DNA of 64,000 nt from Halosolutus amylolyticus (GCF_023566055.1 NZ_JALIQP010000001.1:546059-610058); one strand, 5' to 3'; positions 39,126 through 47,121 are shown, counted from the stretch's first letter. A program made the numbers and translations. The notes: a model not told the origin generated them from the sequence alone.

Positions 39126-40220
39126 ATGAGCGGTCCCGATTCCGGAGACTCCGCCGACGACGGCCACGGTGACGACGCTCCCGACACCCGCGACGAGCCG
39201 CCGTCGGATGGGACCGACGCTCCGGACGAGACGCACGCGAAAGATACCTCGACACGGTCGTCCGACGATTCGACCCGGCGAACCGACGGGACGTCGAATC
39301 GAACCGCCGGTGACGAGACTGACTCGACTGGCGACAGCGCAGTCGCCGGCTCGAACGGCGATCGAGACGCCACCGTGGGTACAGCCGCAAACACCGGCGA
39401 TCGAGGCGACGGCGACGCCGTCACCATCGAGGACGACGGCGTGATCCGCTGGTTCCTGAACACGGACGACGGAACCGTCGTCTTCGCCCGCGACGTGTTG
39501 AGCAGCGTGGCGATCGTCGCGGTCGTCGGACTCTTGCTGTTCGGGGTCAGCGGGATCTGGCCGCCGCTGGTCGCCGTCGAGAGCGGGAGCATGGAACCGA
39601 ACATGGAACGCGGCGACCTCGTCTTCGTCGTCGACGACGATCGGTTCGTCGGCGACGGTTCCGCCGCCGGCACCGGGGTCGTCACGCTTGATAACGGACA
39701 GGAGAGTGACCACGAGAAGTTCGGCAACCCCGGCGACGTCATCGTCTTCAGGCCGGACGGGACGGATCACCGGACGCCGATCATCCACCGGGCCCACTTC
39801 TACGTCGAGGAGGGCGAGAACTGGGTCACGACCCAGGCGAATCCGTCGTATCTCAACGGAAACGACTGCAACGATATCCGGTCCTGTCCGGCACCCCACG
39901 ACGGGTTCGTGACGAAAGGCGACGCGAACTACAACTACGACCAGGTCGGGTTGAGTCCCAAGTCCTCCGTCGTCAAACCCGAATGGGTCACGGGGAAGGC
40001 GATGTTCCGGATCCCCTGGCTCGGCCACGTCCGCCTGACCTTCGACACGATTCTCGGCGGGACCGTCACCACGTCGCCGACGATCGTCGGGGCGAGTCCC
40101 GCCGGAGCAGGTCCCGCCGCGACGGGAACACCCGCCGTCGGGGCCGCGAGCGCTGGCGTCGCTGGCGTCGCAGCGACCGGCGTGACCGCTGCCGTCGCCG
40201 TCTCGCGACGTCGGTTCTGA
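39126..40220 (+). CDS. Archaeal/Sec11-type signal peptidase I with long acidic N-terminus
   Basis: A 364-residue S26B peptidase. Residues 1-112 are an acidic Ser/Thr-rich tail, a membrane helix follows (about 122-147), and the catalytic Ser155 lies in V-E-S-G-S-M-E-P-N-M. His221 (P-I-I-H-R-A-H) replaces the bacterial Lys as in Sec11, and Asp266/Asp272 lie in T-K-G-D-A-N. It removes Sec signal peptides on the outer face. A second hydrophobic stretch ends the protein. The start at 39126 (M-S-G-P-D-S) is preferred to an upstream alternative at 39099. Confidence 0.88.
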   Translation: MSGPDSGDSADDGHGDDAPDTRDEPPSDGTDAPDETHAKDTSTRSSDDSTRRTDGTSNRTAGDETDSTGDSAVAGSNGDRDATVGTAANTGDRGDGDAVTIEDDGVIRWFLNTDDGTVVFARDVLSSVAIVAVVGLLLFGVSGIWPPLVAVESGSMEPNMERGDLVFVVDDDRFVGDGSAAGTGVVTLDNGQESDHEKFGNPGDVIVFRPDGTDHRTPIIHRAHFYVEEGENWVTTQANPSYLNGNDCNDIRSCPAPHDGFVTKGDANYNYDQVGLSPKSSVVKPEWVTGKAMFRIPWLGHVRLTFDTILGGTVTTSPTIVGASPAGAGPAATGTPAVGAASAGVAGVAATGVTAAVAVSRRRF

Positions 40221-40367
40221 CGACGATTTTCGAAGTGATCGTCGATTCTCGAAGTGACCAGCGATTCACAAGGTCGCCGAACACGCCCGTTTCTACTTCC
40301 CGAGCATGTCGAGTTGGAACGGCGAAACCTGACTGCCGGAAAAGTACCGCTATCGACGCCGATCAAC

Positions 40368-42080
40368 TCAGTTCTCGAATCGCGCCTGGACGAACGGCTG
40401 GATGTCGTCGATGTCGGACAGCCGGGAGTCCGAGAGGAGGACCGCCTCCGTCTCTTCGAGTGGAACCGAGAGGCTGATCTCCTTGGTTCGACCGTACCGG
40501 CCCTTCGAGACGACGACCGCGTTGACGATCCCGAGCATGTCGAGTTCGCTGATGAGATCGGTGACCCGGCGCTGGGTCAGCACGTCGGCGTCGATCTCCT
40601 CGCAGAGGCGCTTGTAGATGTTGAACACCTCGCCCGTGTTGATGCTGTGAACGCCGTTCTTCTCCAGGAGGATGATCGAGAAGAGGACGAGTTTGCTCTG
40701 CGTGGGAAGGGTGCGGACGACTTCGACGACGCGATCGAGTTCGATCTTGTCCTGGGCCTGGCGGACGTGTTCCTCGACGATCGTCTCCGTTTGAGCGCGC
40801 TCGGCGAGTTCGCCCGCGGTCCGGAGCAGATCGAGCGCGCGGCGCGCGTCCCCGTGTTCCTGGGCCGCGAAGGCGGCACACAAGGGAATCACGTCGTCGG
40901 AGAGCGCGCCCTCTTTGAACGCGACGTCCGATCGGTGCTGGAGAATGTCCCGGAGCTGGTTCGCGTCGTACGGCGGGAAGACGATTTCCTCCTCGCCGAG
41001 CGAGGACTTGACCCGGGGATCGAGGAAGTCCGTGAACTTCAGGTCGTTGCTGATCCCGATGATCGACACCCGCGAGTTCTCCAGTTCGGAGTTCATCCGC
41101 GAGAGGTTGTAGAGCGTATCATCTCCGCTCTTCTCGACGAGTTTGTCGATCTCGTCGAGCATGATCACGACCACGCGCTCGTCGTAATCGACGGCGTCGA
41201 AGAAGACGCTGTAGACCCGATCCGTCGGCCACCCGGTCATCGGAACCTCCTCGAACGAGTCCCGGTCGGCCTCGAGTTCGTCGATCCGGTCCTCGAGTTC
41301 CGATCGGGAGGCAAACGGCGTCGAGGCGAGCGGGTGGTCCAGCGGGAGTTCTCGATCGTCGGCCGCGGCGTCACCGGTCGACCCCTCTGTTTCGACTGGA
41401 GATTCGGTAGACGCGAAGTCGATATCGTCTCCAGTTGAACCAGTTTCGTTGGGGTCGTTCGACGCCCGACCGGGCGTCCCGTCCGTCGCGACGTCCCCGA
41501 AGAGATCGGACCCATCGTCGGTCGATCGTGCGCCAGCGTCGTCGTAGTCGTCTACGTCCGCGCGCAGGGATTCGAGCGTCTCGATGCGATCGGTGATGCG
41601 GGCCTCGTTCTTTTCGATGAACTTGTTGGCCAGCTGTGCGAGGACGCGATACTGGGTATCGGTCACCTCGCAGTTGATGTACTCGACGTCACACGGGACG
41701 CTGTACTTCTGTGACGTGCTCTCGAGTTCCTTGCTGACGAACTTGGCGCTCGCGGTCTTGCCCGTTCCCGTCTTGCCGTAGATGAGGATGTTCGAGGGCG
41801 TCTCCCCACGAAGTGCAGCGACCAGAATCGTCGCCATCTTGTTGATCTGGTCGCTTCGGTGGGGGAGCTCGTGTGGCGTGTAGGACGGACGCAACACTTC
41901 CTTGTTCTCGAAGATCGGTTCGCCACTGAGAAGATCGTCGAACAGCCCCTGGTTCGACTCGTCGTCGGCGATGTCGGAACTCCCGAAGTCCGTCGAGAAG
42001 CCCGCCGTCCGCTCTCCCTCGACGTCGACATCGTCTACGTCGACGTCGGTTCTCGTGGTTTCTGTGTCGTCGTCTGACAT
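40368..42080 (-). CDS. orc1: Orc1/Cdc6 replication initiator
   Basis: A 570-residue AAA+ initiator that binds origin recognition boxes and loads MCM. Walker A is G-K-T-G-T-G-K-T at residues 102-109, Walker B V-I-M-L-D-E-I-D near 310, sensor G-I-S-N-D near 350, and a winged helix (Q-S-K-L-V-L-F-S-I-I-L-L and L-T-Q-R-R-V-T-D-L) ends the protein. It is longer than usual (about 400-420) because of an acidic insert around residues 165-260 that contains an ORB-encoded linker. It faces the gene-free oriC segment, as oriC1-linked initiators do. The paralogue number is not given because several orc genes normally exist per genome. Confidence 0.95.
   Translation of the reverse strand: MSDDDTETTRTDVDVDDVDVEGERTAGFSTDFGSSDIADDESNQGLFDDLLSGEPIFENKEVLRPSYTPHELPHRSDQINKMATILVAALRGETPSNILIYGKTGTGKTASAKFVSKELESTSQKYSVPCDVEYINCEVTDTQYRVLAQLANKFIEKNEARITDRIETLESLRADVDDYDDAGARSTDDGSDLFGDVATDGTPGRASNDPNETGSTGDDIDFASTESPVETEGSTGDAAADDRELPLDHPLASTPFASRSELEDRIDELEADRDSFEEVPMTGWPTDRVYSVFFDAVDYDERVVVIMLDEIDKLVEKSGDDTLYNLSRMNSELENSRVSIIGISNDLKFTDFLDPRVKSSLGEEEIVFPPYDANQLRDILQHRSDVAFKEGALSDDVIPLCAAFAAQEHGDARRALDLLRTAGELAERAQTETIVEEHVRQAQDKIELDRVVEVVRTLPTQSKLVLFSIILLEKNGVHSINTGEVFNIYKRLCEEIDADVLTQRRVTDLISELDMLGIVNAVVVSKGRYGRTKEISLSVPLEETEAVLLSDSRLSDIDDIQPFVQARFEN
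41381..41455. repeat. Inverted ORB-like pair inside orc1/cdc6
   Basis: ACCCCTCTGTTTCGACTGGA starts at 41381. A second, inverted and less perfect copy (TCTCCAGTTGAAC plus CAGTTTCGTTGGGG) lies at 41428-41454. Inside the reading frame the better half encodes S-P-V-E-T-E-G-S-T, the same peptide as in the DP1 linker. Confidence 0.75.
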
Positions 42081-42093
42081 CCGTCGTACACGT

Positions 42094-42117
42094 ACCCCCT
42101 TGTTTCGAGTGGAGTTC
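42094..42117 (-). promoter_or_regulatory. ORB next to the orc1/cdc6 start
   Basis: ACCCCCTTGTTTCGAGTGGA on the plus strand is an inverted ORB. It lies 14 bases upstream of the orc1/cdc6 start codon, so it may serve both origin binding and autoregulation of the initiator gene (inference). Confidence 0.75.
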
Positions 42118-42550
42118 GGACCCCGAATACAGGAATATCGGTCCGCAGATGGCCTTCTGAGCCGTATCTACTATTCCAGGTCCTCGGTCCGAGTCCAGTT
42201 GATGCAAACGAAACAGTGGAAGACCGGCGTATTAAATTCTTCCATTCAATTCAACGTGCCGACCGGATCGGCAGGCGCGATCGAACAGGAGAGAAGCGAC
42301 TCCTCGAGGGGAAGAGCGGATCGCCCTGGGACCTGATGACGTGACGAAGTGATGATCTGCGTGGATGGTCGAGTGACGGAAGCGAAGAACATTGATTGAT
42401 CGATGGGACAACTGGTTTGATCGATCGATGGGACGACTGGTTAGTCGGCGATGAAGGGAGAGATCGATCGGAGAGGGAGAGTGGTCGAGGAGAAGAGGTT
42501 GATCAGAGAGGGAGAATGATCGGGGAGAGAAAGGGATCGATCGGACGGAG

Positions 42551-42590
42551 AGAATTATAATATTACCATTCTAGTCTCCTAGTATGAAGT
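42551..42590. other. AT-rich element of the origin
   Basis: AGAATTATAATATTACCATT and the bases that follow are strikingly AT-rich for this genome. They lie immediately left of the ORB at 42601 and are a candidate duplex-unwinding site. Confidence 0.55.
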
Positions 42591-42600
42591 CCGGCTCTAG

Positions 42601-42629
42601 CCCCCCACCCCTTCGTTTCGGGTGGAGAG
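42601..42629 (-). promoter_or_regulatory. ORB with adjacent C/G-run
   Basis: ACCCCTTCGTTTCGGGTGGA follows a C-run and carries the GTTTC and TGGA parts of the ORB core. It is oriented opposite to the ORB at 42921. Confidence 0.8.
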
Positions 42630-42704
42630 ACTCGAAGGTGGGGTGGTGGGGGAGGGGGTTCTAAGAACGAGAAGTTTTATGATGGTTGTGGAAAAACAGC
42701 ATCC

Positions 42705-42797
42705 GTACTACTAGCAAAGTAGTACATTTACTAGAAAGACTGTTGTTTGTTACTAGACTCTGCTAGATCTAGCGTTCTCAGCCGTCTTTGTTACTAG
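42705..42797. repeat. TACTAG-rich AT segment with a hairpin
   Basis: TACTAG occurs four times (42709, 42729, 42751, 42792) within 89 bases. GTACTAC/GTAGTAC arms at 42705-42711 and 42719-42725 enclose a 7-base loop. The segment sits between the two opposing ORBs and is a second candidate unwinding region. Confidence 0.6.
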
Positions 42798-42920
42798 AGA
42801 TATCGATTCGCCTCGATTCTCTCCATAGCGGGTCCGACGAACGGGTTCGAGTCGAAAGGAGGGCGTCCAGCTCGTCCCGTCCACGTGGATCCGGCTATCC
42901 GACCCGGGACTCCCTCGGCA

Positions 42921-42949
42921 CTCTCCAGTTGAAACGAAGGGGTGGGGGT
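42921..42949 (+). promoter_or_regulatory. Best ORB match of the origin
   Basis: CTCCAGTTGAAACGAAGGGG followed by TGGGGGT is a near-ideal ORB: the TCCAGT-GAAAC core, then AAGGGG and a further G-run. It is on the plus strand, facing away from the AT-rich DNA to its left. Confidence 0.85.
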
Positions 42950-43096
42950 GTTCCGCTCCTCACCGATCGGCTTCCCGTCCCGATCGGTTCGGGGTCGTTC
43001 GCCTTTTGCTATCACTCGCCTCTTGGCCTCACATATCACGAGTTTGTCAGCGTGGCGGGTAGTCGTCGGATCGTCGTCGTTACCGCTTCCGAATCG

Positions 43097-43199
43097 TGCT
43101 ACTCCCGCGGCAGTGTTACCCGCGCAGTCAGTTACCCGCGCAGTCAGTTACTCGCGCAGTCATCTATGTTACCCGCGTGGTTCGTGTTACTCGCGCGGA
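43097..43199 (+). repeat. GTTACYCGCG repeat array right of oriC
   Basis: GTTACCCGCGCAGTCA occurs at 43115 and 43131, GTTACTCGCGCAGTCA at 43147, and shorter forms at 43168 (GTTACCCGCG) and 43186 (GTTACTCGCG). The first three are exactly 16 bases apart; a diverged unit (CTACTCCCGCGGCAGT) precedes them at about 43099. The units are too short and too even for CRISPR. Confidence 0.8.
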
Positions 43200-43500
43200 A
43201 ATGAATTCCCACGAATCGTCGTGCCGGTGATAACCGTCGTGTCGGTGATCGATCTGGCAGTACACGACGATTTCACCCGTTTCTCGTCACACTCCCGCAT
43301 CACGGCTCTCGACGACCTCGATGCGATCGTTCGGTCGCGAGTTCCAAAATCTATCCCGATCGCGACCTGAAATACGGGTTGTCCTTCGTCGCAGAATTGT
43401 ATTCAGTAGTATTAGAGAGTCAATATGTCTGACGTAGGCTTAAGTGAGTTCAGTCAGTAGTACGCGCAGATGCACCCCTCGGTGCTGGAGGTCCCCAAGG

Positions 43501-44139
43501 ATGGGATTGTTCACAGAACTCAAAGATAGTATCTCTCGGGCGACGGATCGCCTGTTCTCCGAACAGGAACCGAAACGAATCGGTATCTATGGACCGCCGA
43601 ACGCCGGCAAGACGACGCTCGCGAATCGAATCGCACGCGACTGGACCGGCGACGCGATCGGGACGGAAAGTCACGTTCCACACGAAACGCGACGTGCACG
43701 TCGGAAGGAAGGCGTCGAAATCGAGCGGAACGGAAAGACGGTGACGATCGACATCGTCGACACCCCGGGTGTCACGACGAAAGTCGACTACGAGGAGTTC
43801 ACCGACGAGATGGAGGAAGACGACGCCATCCGCCGGTCACGCGAGGCCACCGAGGGCGTCGCCGAGGCGATGCACTGGCTGCGCGAGGACGTCGACGGCG
43901 TCATCTACGTGCTTGACAGTGCGGAGGATCCGATCACCCAGGTCAATACGATGCTGATCGGCATCATCGAATCCAGGGATCTGCCGGTCCTCATCTTCGC
44001 GAACAAGATCGACCTCGACGAGTCGAGCGTCAAGCGGATCGAGGACGCGTTCCCGCAGCACAAGACCGTTCCTCTCTCCGCGAAGGAAGGCGACAACATG
44101 GACGAAGTGTACGATAGCATCGCGGAGTACTTCGGGTGA
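43501..44139 (+). CDS. oapA: Origin-associated GTP-binding protein OapA
   Basis: A 212-residue small GTPase with G1 G-P-P-N-A-G-K-T-T (31-39), G3 D-T-P-G (87-90) and G4 N-K-I-D (168-171). It is the first of three genes conserved beside the major haloarchaeal origin. In Haloferax volcanii the oap genes have been deleted singly, and the OapA family was recognised as GTP-binding; its molecular role is unsettled. The ATG at 43501 is chosen because M-G-L-F-T-E-L-K-D-S begins the conserved part. oapB follows after six bases. Confidence 0.92.
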   Translation: MGLFTELKDSISRATDRLFSEQEPKRIGIYGPPNAGKTTLANRIARDWTGDAIGTESHVPHETRRARRKEGVEIERNGKTVTIDIVDTPGVTTKVDYEEFTDEMEEDDAIRRSREATEGVAEAMHWLREDVDGVIYVLDSAEDPITQVNTMLIGIIESRDLPVLIFANKIDLDESSVKRIEDAFPQHKTVPLSAKEGDNMDEVYDSIAEYFG

Positions 44140-44145
44140 GCAGGC

Positions 44146-44547
44146 ATGCCAAAAGCAACCAATACGGACGACCCGGACGGTCCCGACGGCGTCCAGATCG
44201 ATCTCATCAGCGGCGAGCGCATGGACGGGATGGCGACCATGGAGAAGATCCGGATGATCCTGGACGGCGTCCACGAGGGGAACATCGTCATCCTCGAGGA
44301 GGGGTTGACGCCCGACGAGGAGAGCAGACTCATCGAGGTGACGATGGCCGAGATCAGTCCCGACGAGTTCAACGGGATCGAAATCGAGACCTACCCCAAG
44401 TCGGAGACCCGTGACTCGTCCCTGCTCGGTCGCATCATGGGGTCCGACGAATCGACGGCGAAACTGACGGTGATCGGTCCGGCGAACCAGATCGAAACGC
44501 TCCACAAGGACGAAACGCTCATCAGCGCGCTCGTGTCTCGAAACTAA
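44146..44547 (+). CDS. oapB: Origin-associated protein OapB (DUF2073)
   Basis: A 133-residue DUF2073 protein. Q-I-D-L-I-S-G-E-R-M-D-G-M-A-T-M-E-K-I-R-M-I-L-D (split here across the helix) and T-V-I-G-P-A-N-Q-I-E-T-L-H-K-D-E are the conserved ends. Highly conserved in haloarchaea beside oriC1. Its stop overlaps the oapC start by one base, so the three oap genes are one operon. No catalytic motif is visible. Confidence 0.92.
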   Translation: MPKATNTDDPDGPDGVQIDLISGERMDGMATMEKIRMILDGVHEGNIVILEEGLTPDEESRLIEVTMAEISPDEFNGIEIETYPKSETRDSSLLGRIMGSDESTAKLTVIGPANQIETLHKDETLISALVSRN

Positions 44548-45533
44548 TGCCACACGAATGCACGAACTGCGGCCGCACGTTCCCCGACGGCTCGAAGGAG
44601 ATGCTCTCGGGCTGTCCCGACTGTGGGGGGAACAAGTTCCAGTTTGCGCCGAACGGAACGGTCGCGCGAGATTCGTCGGACCGGACCGACAGCGCCGCCA
44701 CGATCGAGCAGCCCGGCGGCTCCGACAGTACCGGGCCTGCCTCGTCGACCGAACGGTCCGATCCTGACTCCGGTTCCGAAACCGGGGACGGCGTCGCGAC
44801 CCGGGCCGCCGAAACGGTTCGTGACTTCGTGACGTCGGACTCGTCGGACACCGGTCGATCGGGGACCGGACCAGGGGACGGTGCCACCGGAACCAGCGCA
44901 TCGTGGCCCACCACGGACACCGAATCGTCGGTCGACCGGAACACCGGCCCGGACGGCAGTTCGGGCGACGTGGGCGAGTTCGGCGAGTGGCCGGAGACGG
45001 CACGACGGCCCGAAGACCGATCGACCGGCGACGAAAGCACCACAGCCGCCGCCGATCGATCGGTGTCTACGAATCTGGATCAGTCACAGACTGCGGATCC
45101 GGACCAGTCGGCATCTCCGGATCCAGCGCTGTCGGCTGATTCGACCTCGTTTGCGGACGACGAAGACACGGCGCAAGCAGACGCCAGAACCGACGTCGTG
45201 AGTCGGGACGACCTCCCTTCGGAACCGCCCACCGCGGGCGACGAACCGTCCCTCGAGGATGCGGACCGCCCATCTCGGCCGGCGGACACCGAGGACGCAC
45301 CGCCGGAGCACGGCCGCGTCGTCAGCGAACCGTCGGCAGATCGGCCGTCGATCGAAGACCTTCGCGAGGAACTCAACGAGCAGTTCGAGAGCATCAAGAT
45401 CGTCAGTCCCGGCCAGTACGAACTCAATCTCATGGAACTGTACAATCGCGAGGAGTACATCATCTCGCTGCAGGAAGACGGCCGATACGTCATCGACGTC
45501 CCGGACTCGTGGCGCGGCGACGATGCAGAGTAA
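44547..45533 (+). CDS. oapC: Origin-associated zinc-finger protein OapC
   Basis: A 328-residue protein. The N-terminal zinc ribbon H-E-C-T-N-C-G-R-T-F then G-C-P-D-C-G-G-N-K (residues 3-29) and the C-terminal block from about 270 (I-E-D-L-R-E-E-L-N-E-Q-F-E-S-I-K, then L-N-L-M-E-L-Y-N-R-E-E-Y-I) are conserved. About 230 residues between are a low-complexity Asp/Ser/Thr/Gly-rich tether, as described for the family, whose conservation is limited to the ends. It may bind nucleic acid through the ribbon (inference). Confidence 0.9.
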   Translation: MPHECTNCGRTFPDGSKEMLSGCPDCGGNKFQFAPNGTVARDSSDRTDSAATIEQPGGSDSTGPASSTERSDPDSGSETGDGVATRAAETVRDFVTSDSSDTGRSGTGPGDGATGTSASWPTTDTESSVDRNTGPDGSSGDVGEFGEWPETARRPEDRSTGDESTTAAADRSVSTNLDQSQTADPDQSASPDPALSADSTSFADDEDTAQADARTDVVSRDDLPSEPPTAGDEPSLEDADRPSRPADTEDAPPEHGRVVSEPSADRPSIEDLREELNEQFESIKIVSPGQYELNLMELYNREEYIISLQEDGRYVIDVPDSWRGDDAE

Positions 45534-45720
45534 TCGTCCACTGCGAAGCTAATTCCCCGTCGTCGGCAACTCCAGCACCGGGACATTTCGACTGGAACTA
45601 TCTCCGAATCTGGGACGCCAGTCAATTACTACGGGAAACTAATCCCACCTGAAACGATGGGTTCACGATTCGTCCTGGAGCACGTGCTGTCGCGACGGCG
45701 AGTTAGCCCGAGACAGATGG

Positions 45721-45727
45721 ATTTATG
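45721..45727 (+). promoter_or_regulatory. TATA box of the 29-residue gene
   Basis: ATTTATG lies 25-31 bases upstream of the ATG at 45752, the spacing of a leaderless archaeal promoter. Confidence 0.65.
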
Positions 45728-45751
45728 CGACGTGACCGACAGCTACCGAGT

Positions 45752-45841
45752 ATGAGCACTCCAACCAAGATCGTCCTCGGTACGGTGGCCATCTCGGCAC
45801 TGCTTGCGGTCCTGCTCCTCTTCCAGAGCGCCTTCGCCTGA
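45752..45841 (+). CDS. 29-residue single-helix membrane peptide
   Basis: The ATG at 45752 opens a 29-residue frame: a short polar start (S-T-P-T-K) and one hydrophobic helix (I-V-L-G-T-V-A-I-S-A-L-L-A-V-L-L-L-F) ending Q-S-A-F-A. It has a well-placed TATA box, and its stop overlaps the next ATG by one base (TGATG), so it looks translated and coupled to the gene at 45841. It could be a real microprotein or a translated leader. Confidence 0.6.
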   Translation: MSTPTKIVLGTVAISALLAVLLLFQSAFA

Positions 45842-46623
45842 TGTTCGAGACCCGGGTAGTCTCGAGTCGGCTCGAAGCGATCCAGGAGGAGTACGCGCCC
45901 GACGCACAGGTCGTCGACTGTTCGCGGGACTTCGAGACGCTTCCGCCGGCGCAGGCGGAGGACCTCGGCTTGCTCGCGGACGCGCTCGATCCGGCGAGCT
46001 ATCCCGCCGAGTGGCTTCCGGACGACGCGCCGACGCTCCTGTCCCGCTACGCGAGTTCGGACTTCACGATCGGGATGCCGGGCGACGGGAGCGTCGTCTG
46101 GACGCGCCAGACCGATCCCCCGACGATCATCGTCAAACCGCGGGTCGAAGGCTCGCCCGAGTCCTTCGTCGAGTTCCTGATCGCGGAAGCGTTCGTGGAA
46201 CTGGACCTCGGGGTTCCCGAACACTTTCTCGGGTTCTTCGAGGCGGACTATCACGATCTGAACCGGGCGGTCGAACTCGATCCCGGCGGTACCTACCAGG
46301 TCGCCGCGGCGCTGTTCGACGGATGGGTCGGCCTCCAGAGCCGCGACGTCTTCGCCAGCTGGCACGACGACCATCCGGAACTGGCCGCCGCGTGGCAGGA
46401 CGCGGGGACCCGCCTCGAGGATCGCGTCGCCGACCTCCCGCGGGCGGTCGCACGCGGCGACACCGAGTTCGCGGACGCGGCCGAACTCGCCTGTGCGGCT
46501 ATCAAGCACGCGATCGAGTTGCCGGCGCCGTTCGCCGCGCTCGACACCGAGGCCTACCGGGATCACGGGTCCGACTACGCGATCCGGTGGGCCGAGAAAA
46601 CGTTCGACTCGCTGGCGGACTGA
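45841..46623 (+). CDS. Conserved haloarchaeal protein of unknown function
   Basis: A 260-residue soluble acidic protein. F-E-T-R-V-V-S-S-R-L-E-A-I-Q-E-E-Y-A-P starts it; P-A-S-Y-P-A-E-W-L-P-D-D and L-D-L-G-V-P-E-H-F-L-G-F-F are conserved-looking blocks. I recognise no enzyme motif. Location in the oriC neighbourhood and coupling to the upstream 29-residue frame are its only context. Confidence 0.75.
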   Translation: MFETRVVSSRLEAIQEEYAPDAQVVDCSRDFETLPPAQAEDLGLLADALDPASYPAEWLPDDAPTLLSRYASSDFTIGMPGDGSVVWTRQTDPPTIIVKPRVEGSPESFVEFLIAEAFVELDLGVPEHFLGFFEADYHDLNRAVELDPGGTYQVAAALFDGWVGLQSRDVFASWHDDHPELAAAWQDAGTRLEDRVADLPRAVARGDTEFADAAELACAAIKHAIELPAPFAALDTEAYRDHGSDYAIRWAEKTFDSLAD

Positions 46624-46645
46624 GCGACGCCCATTATCCAGAACC

Positions 46646-46760
46646 GTTCGACGCCGATCCTACCACTCCGTTCGATCTCGAGTCTACCAGTTCGTTCGAC
46701 GCCGATCCGCCCAATTCGTTCGATCTCGAGTCTACCAGTTCGTTCGACGGCGGTCCGCTA
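46646..46760. repeat. 48-bp tandem repeat, about 2.3 copies
   Basis: GTTCGACGCCGATCC starts at 46646 and 46694, and a diverged copy GTTCGACGGCGGTCC at 46742, each 48 bases apart. GATCTCGAGTCTACCAGTT recurs with the same period. The array fills the gap between two convergent genes. Confidence 0.8.
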
Positions 46761-47075
46761 TTCGGATTCGACCCGTTCGAGGACGATCCGATCGTCGAAT
46801 CCGCCGCGTTCGGCTCGTTTCTCGCGGCGACGCGTCTCGAGGTCGGCCATCGTCCGTTCTCGATCGTCGAGTATCGCACGGATCACCTCGAGAACGTCGG
46901 CCAGTTCCTCGAGGTCGCGCGACTCCTCGAACTCCGCCGCTTCCTCCGTGAGTTTCGCGGCGAGTCTTTCGGCGTACTCCGCGTCGTCAGCAGTGTGAAT
47001 CGCCGGCCGCTCGTCATTTGCCTTGATGATCTCCGGAATCCGATCGCGAACGAGTTTGTCGTACTCGGTAGGCAT
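46758..47075 (-). CDS. Phosphoribosyl-ATP pyrophosphohydrolase-like/MazG-type NTP pyrophosphohydrolase
   Basis: A 105-residue all-alpha NTP-pyrophosphatase. Y-D-K-L-V-R-D-R-I-P-E-I-I starts the family, and E-E-A-A-E-F-E (the E-x-x-E metal site) followed by E-E-L-A-D-V-L-E-V-I-R (E-x-x-D) are the Mg2+ ligands. It may clean non-canonical nucleotides; it lies outside any his operon, so a histidine-pathway role is unlikely. Confidence 0.85.
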   Translation of the reverse strand: MPTEYDKLVRDRIPEIIKANDERPAIHTADDAEYAERLAAKLTEEAAEFEESRDLEELADVLEVIRAILDDRERTMADLETRRREKRAERGGFDDRIVLERVESE

Positions 47076-47121
47076 GTGTTCGAGTGGAAGATACCGGGAT
47101 GGACTGAACTGAAACAGCGGT

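Larger units (their letters stand above)
42081..43500. other. Chromosomal replication origin region (oriC1-type)
   Basis: A 1.4-kb stretch between orc1/cdc6 and oapA holds no convincing gene. From left to right: an ORB at 42094-42117, a purine-biased strand with a 25-bp repeat (42398 and 42423), an AT-rich segment (42551-42590), an ORB (42601-42629), a TACTAG-rich segment (42700-42800), a third ORB in the opposite orientation (42921-42949) and a GTTACYCGCG array (43097-43199). The ORBs at 42601 and 42921 face opposite ways around AT-rich DNA, as in characterised haloarchaeal oriC1. Activity is inferred from this and from the flanking orc and oap genes. Confidence 0.88.

Noticed and set aside
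40302..40548. An 18-base repeat TCCCGAGCATGTCGAGTT at about 40300 and 40529
   Set aside because: One copy is in orc1/cdc6 coding sequence and the other just beyond its stop. It may be a small duplication, but there is no inverted partner, ORB core or third copy.
43097..43199. A short CRISPR array
   Set aside because: Repeats are 10-16 bases and adjacent with no 30-40 base unique spacers; there are no cas genes nearby.
42788..43370. Open frames in the oriC segment (for example 42788-43204 and 42942-43370)
   Set aside because: They cross ORBs and the repeat array, have Ser/Arg-rich shadow composition and no promoter-linked start.
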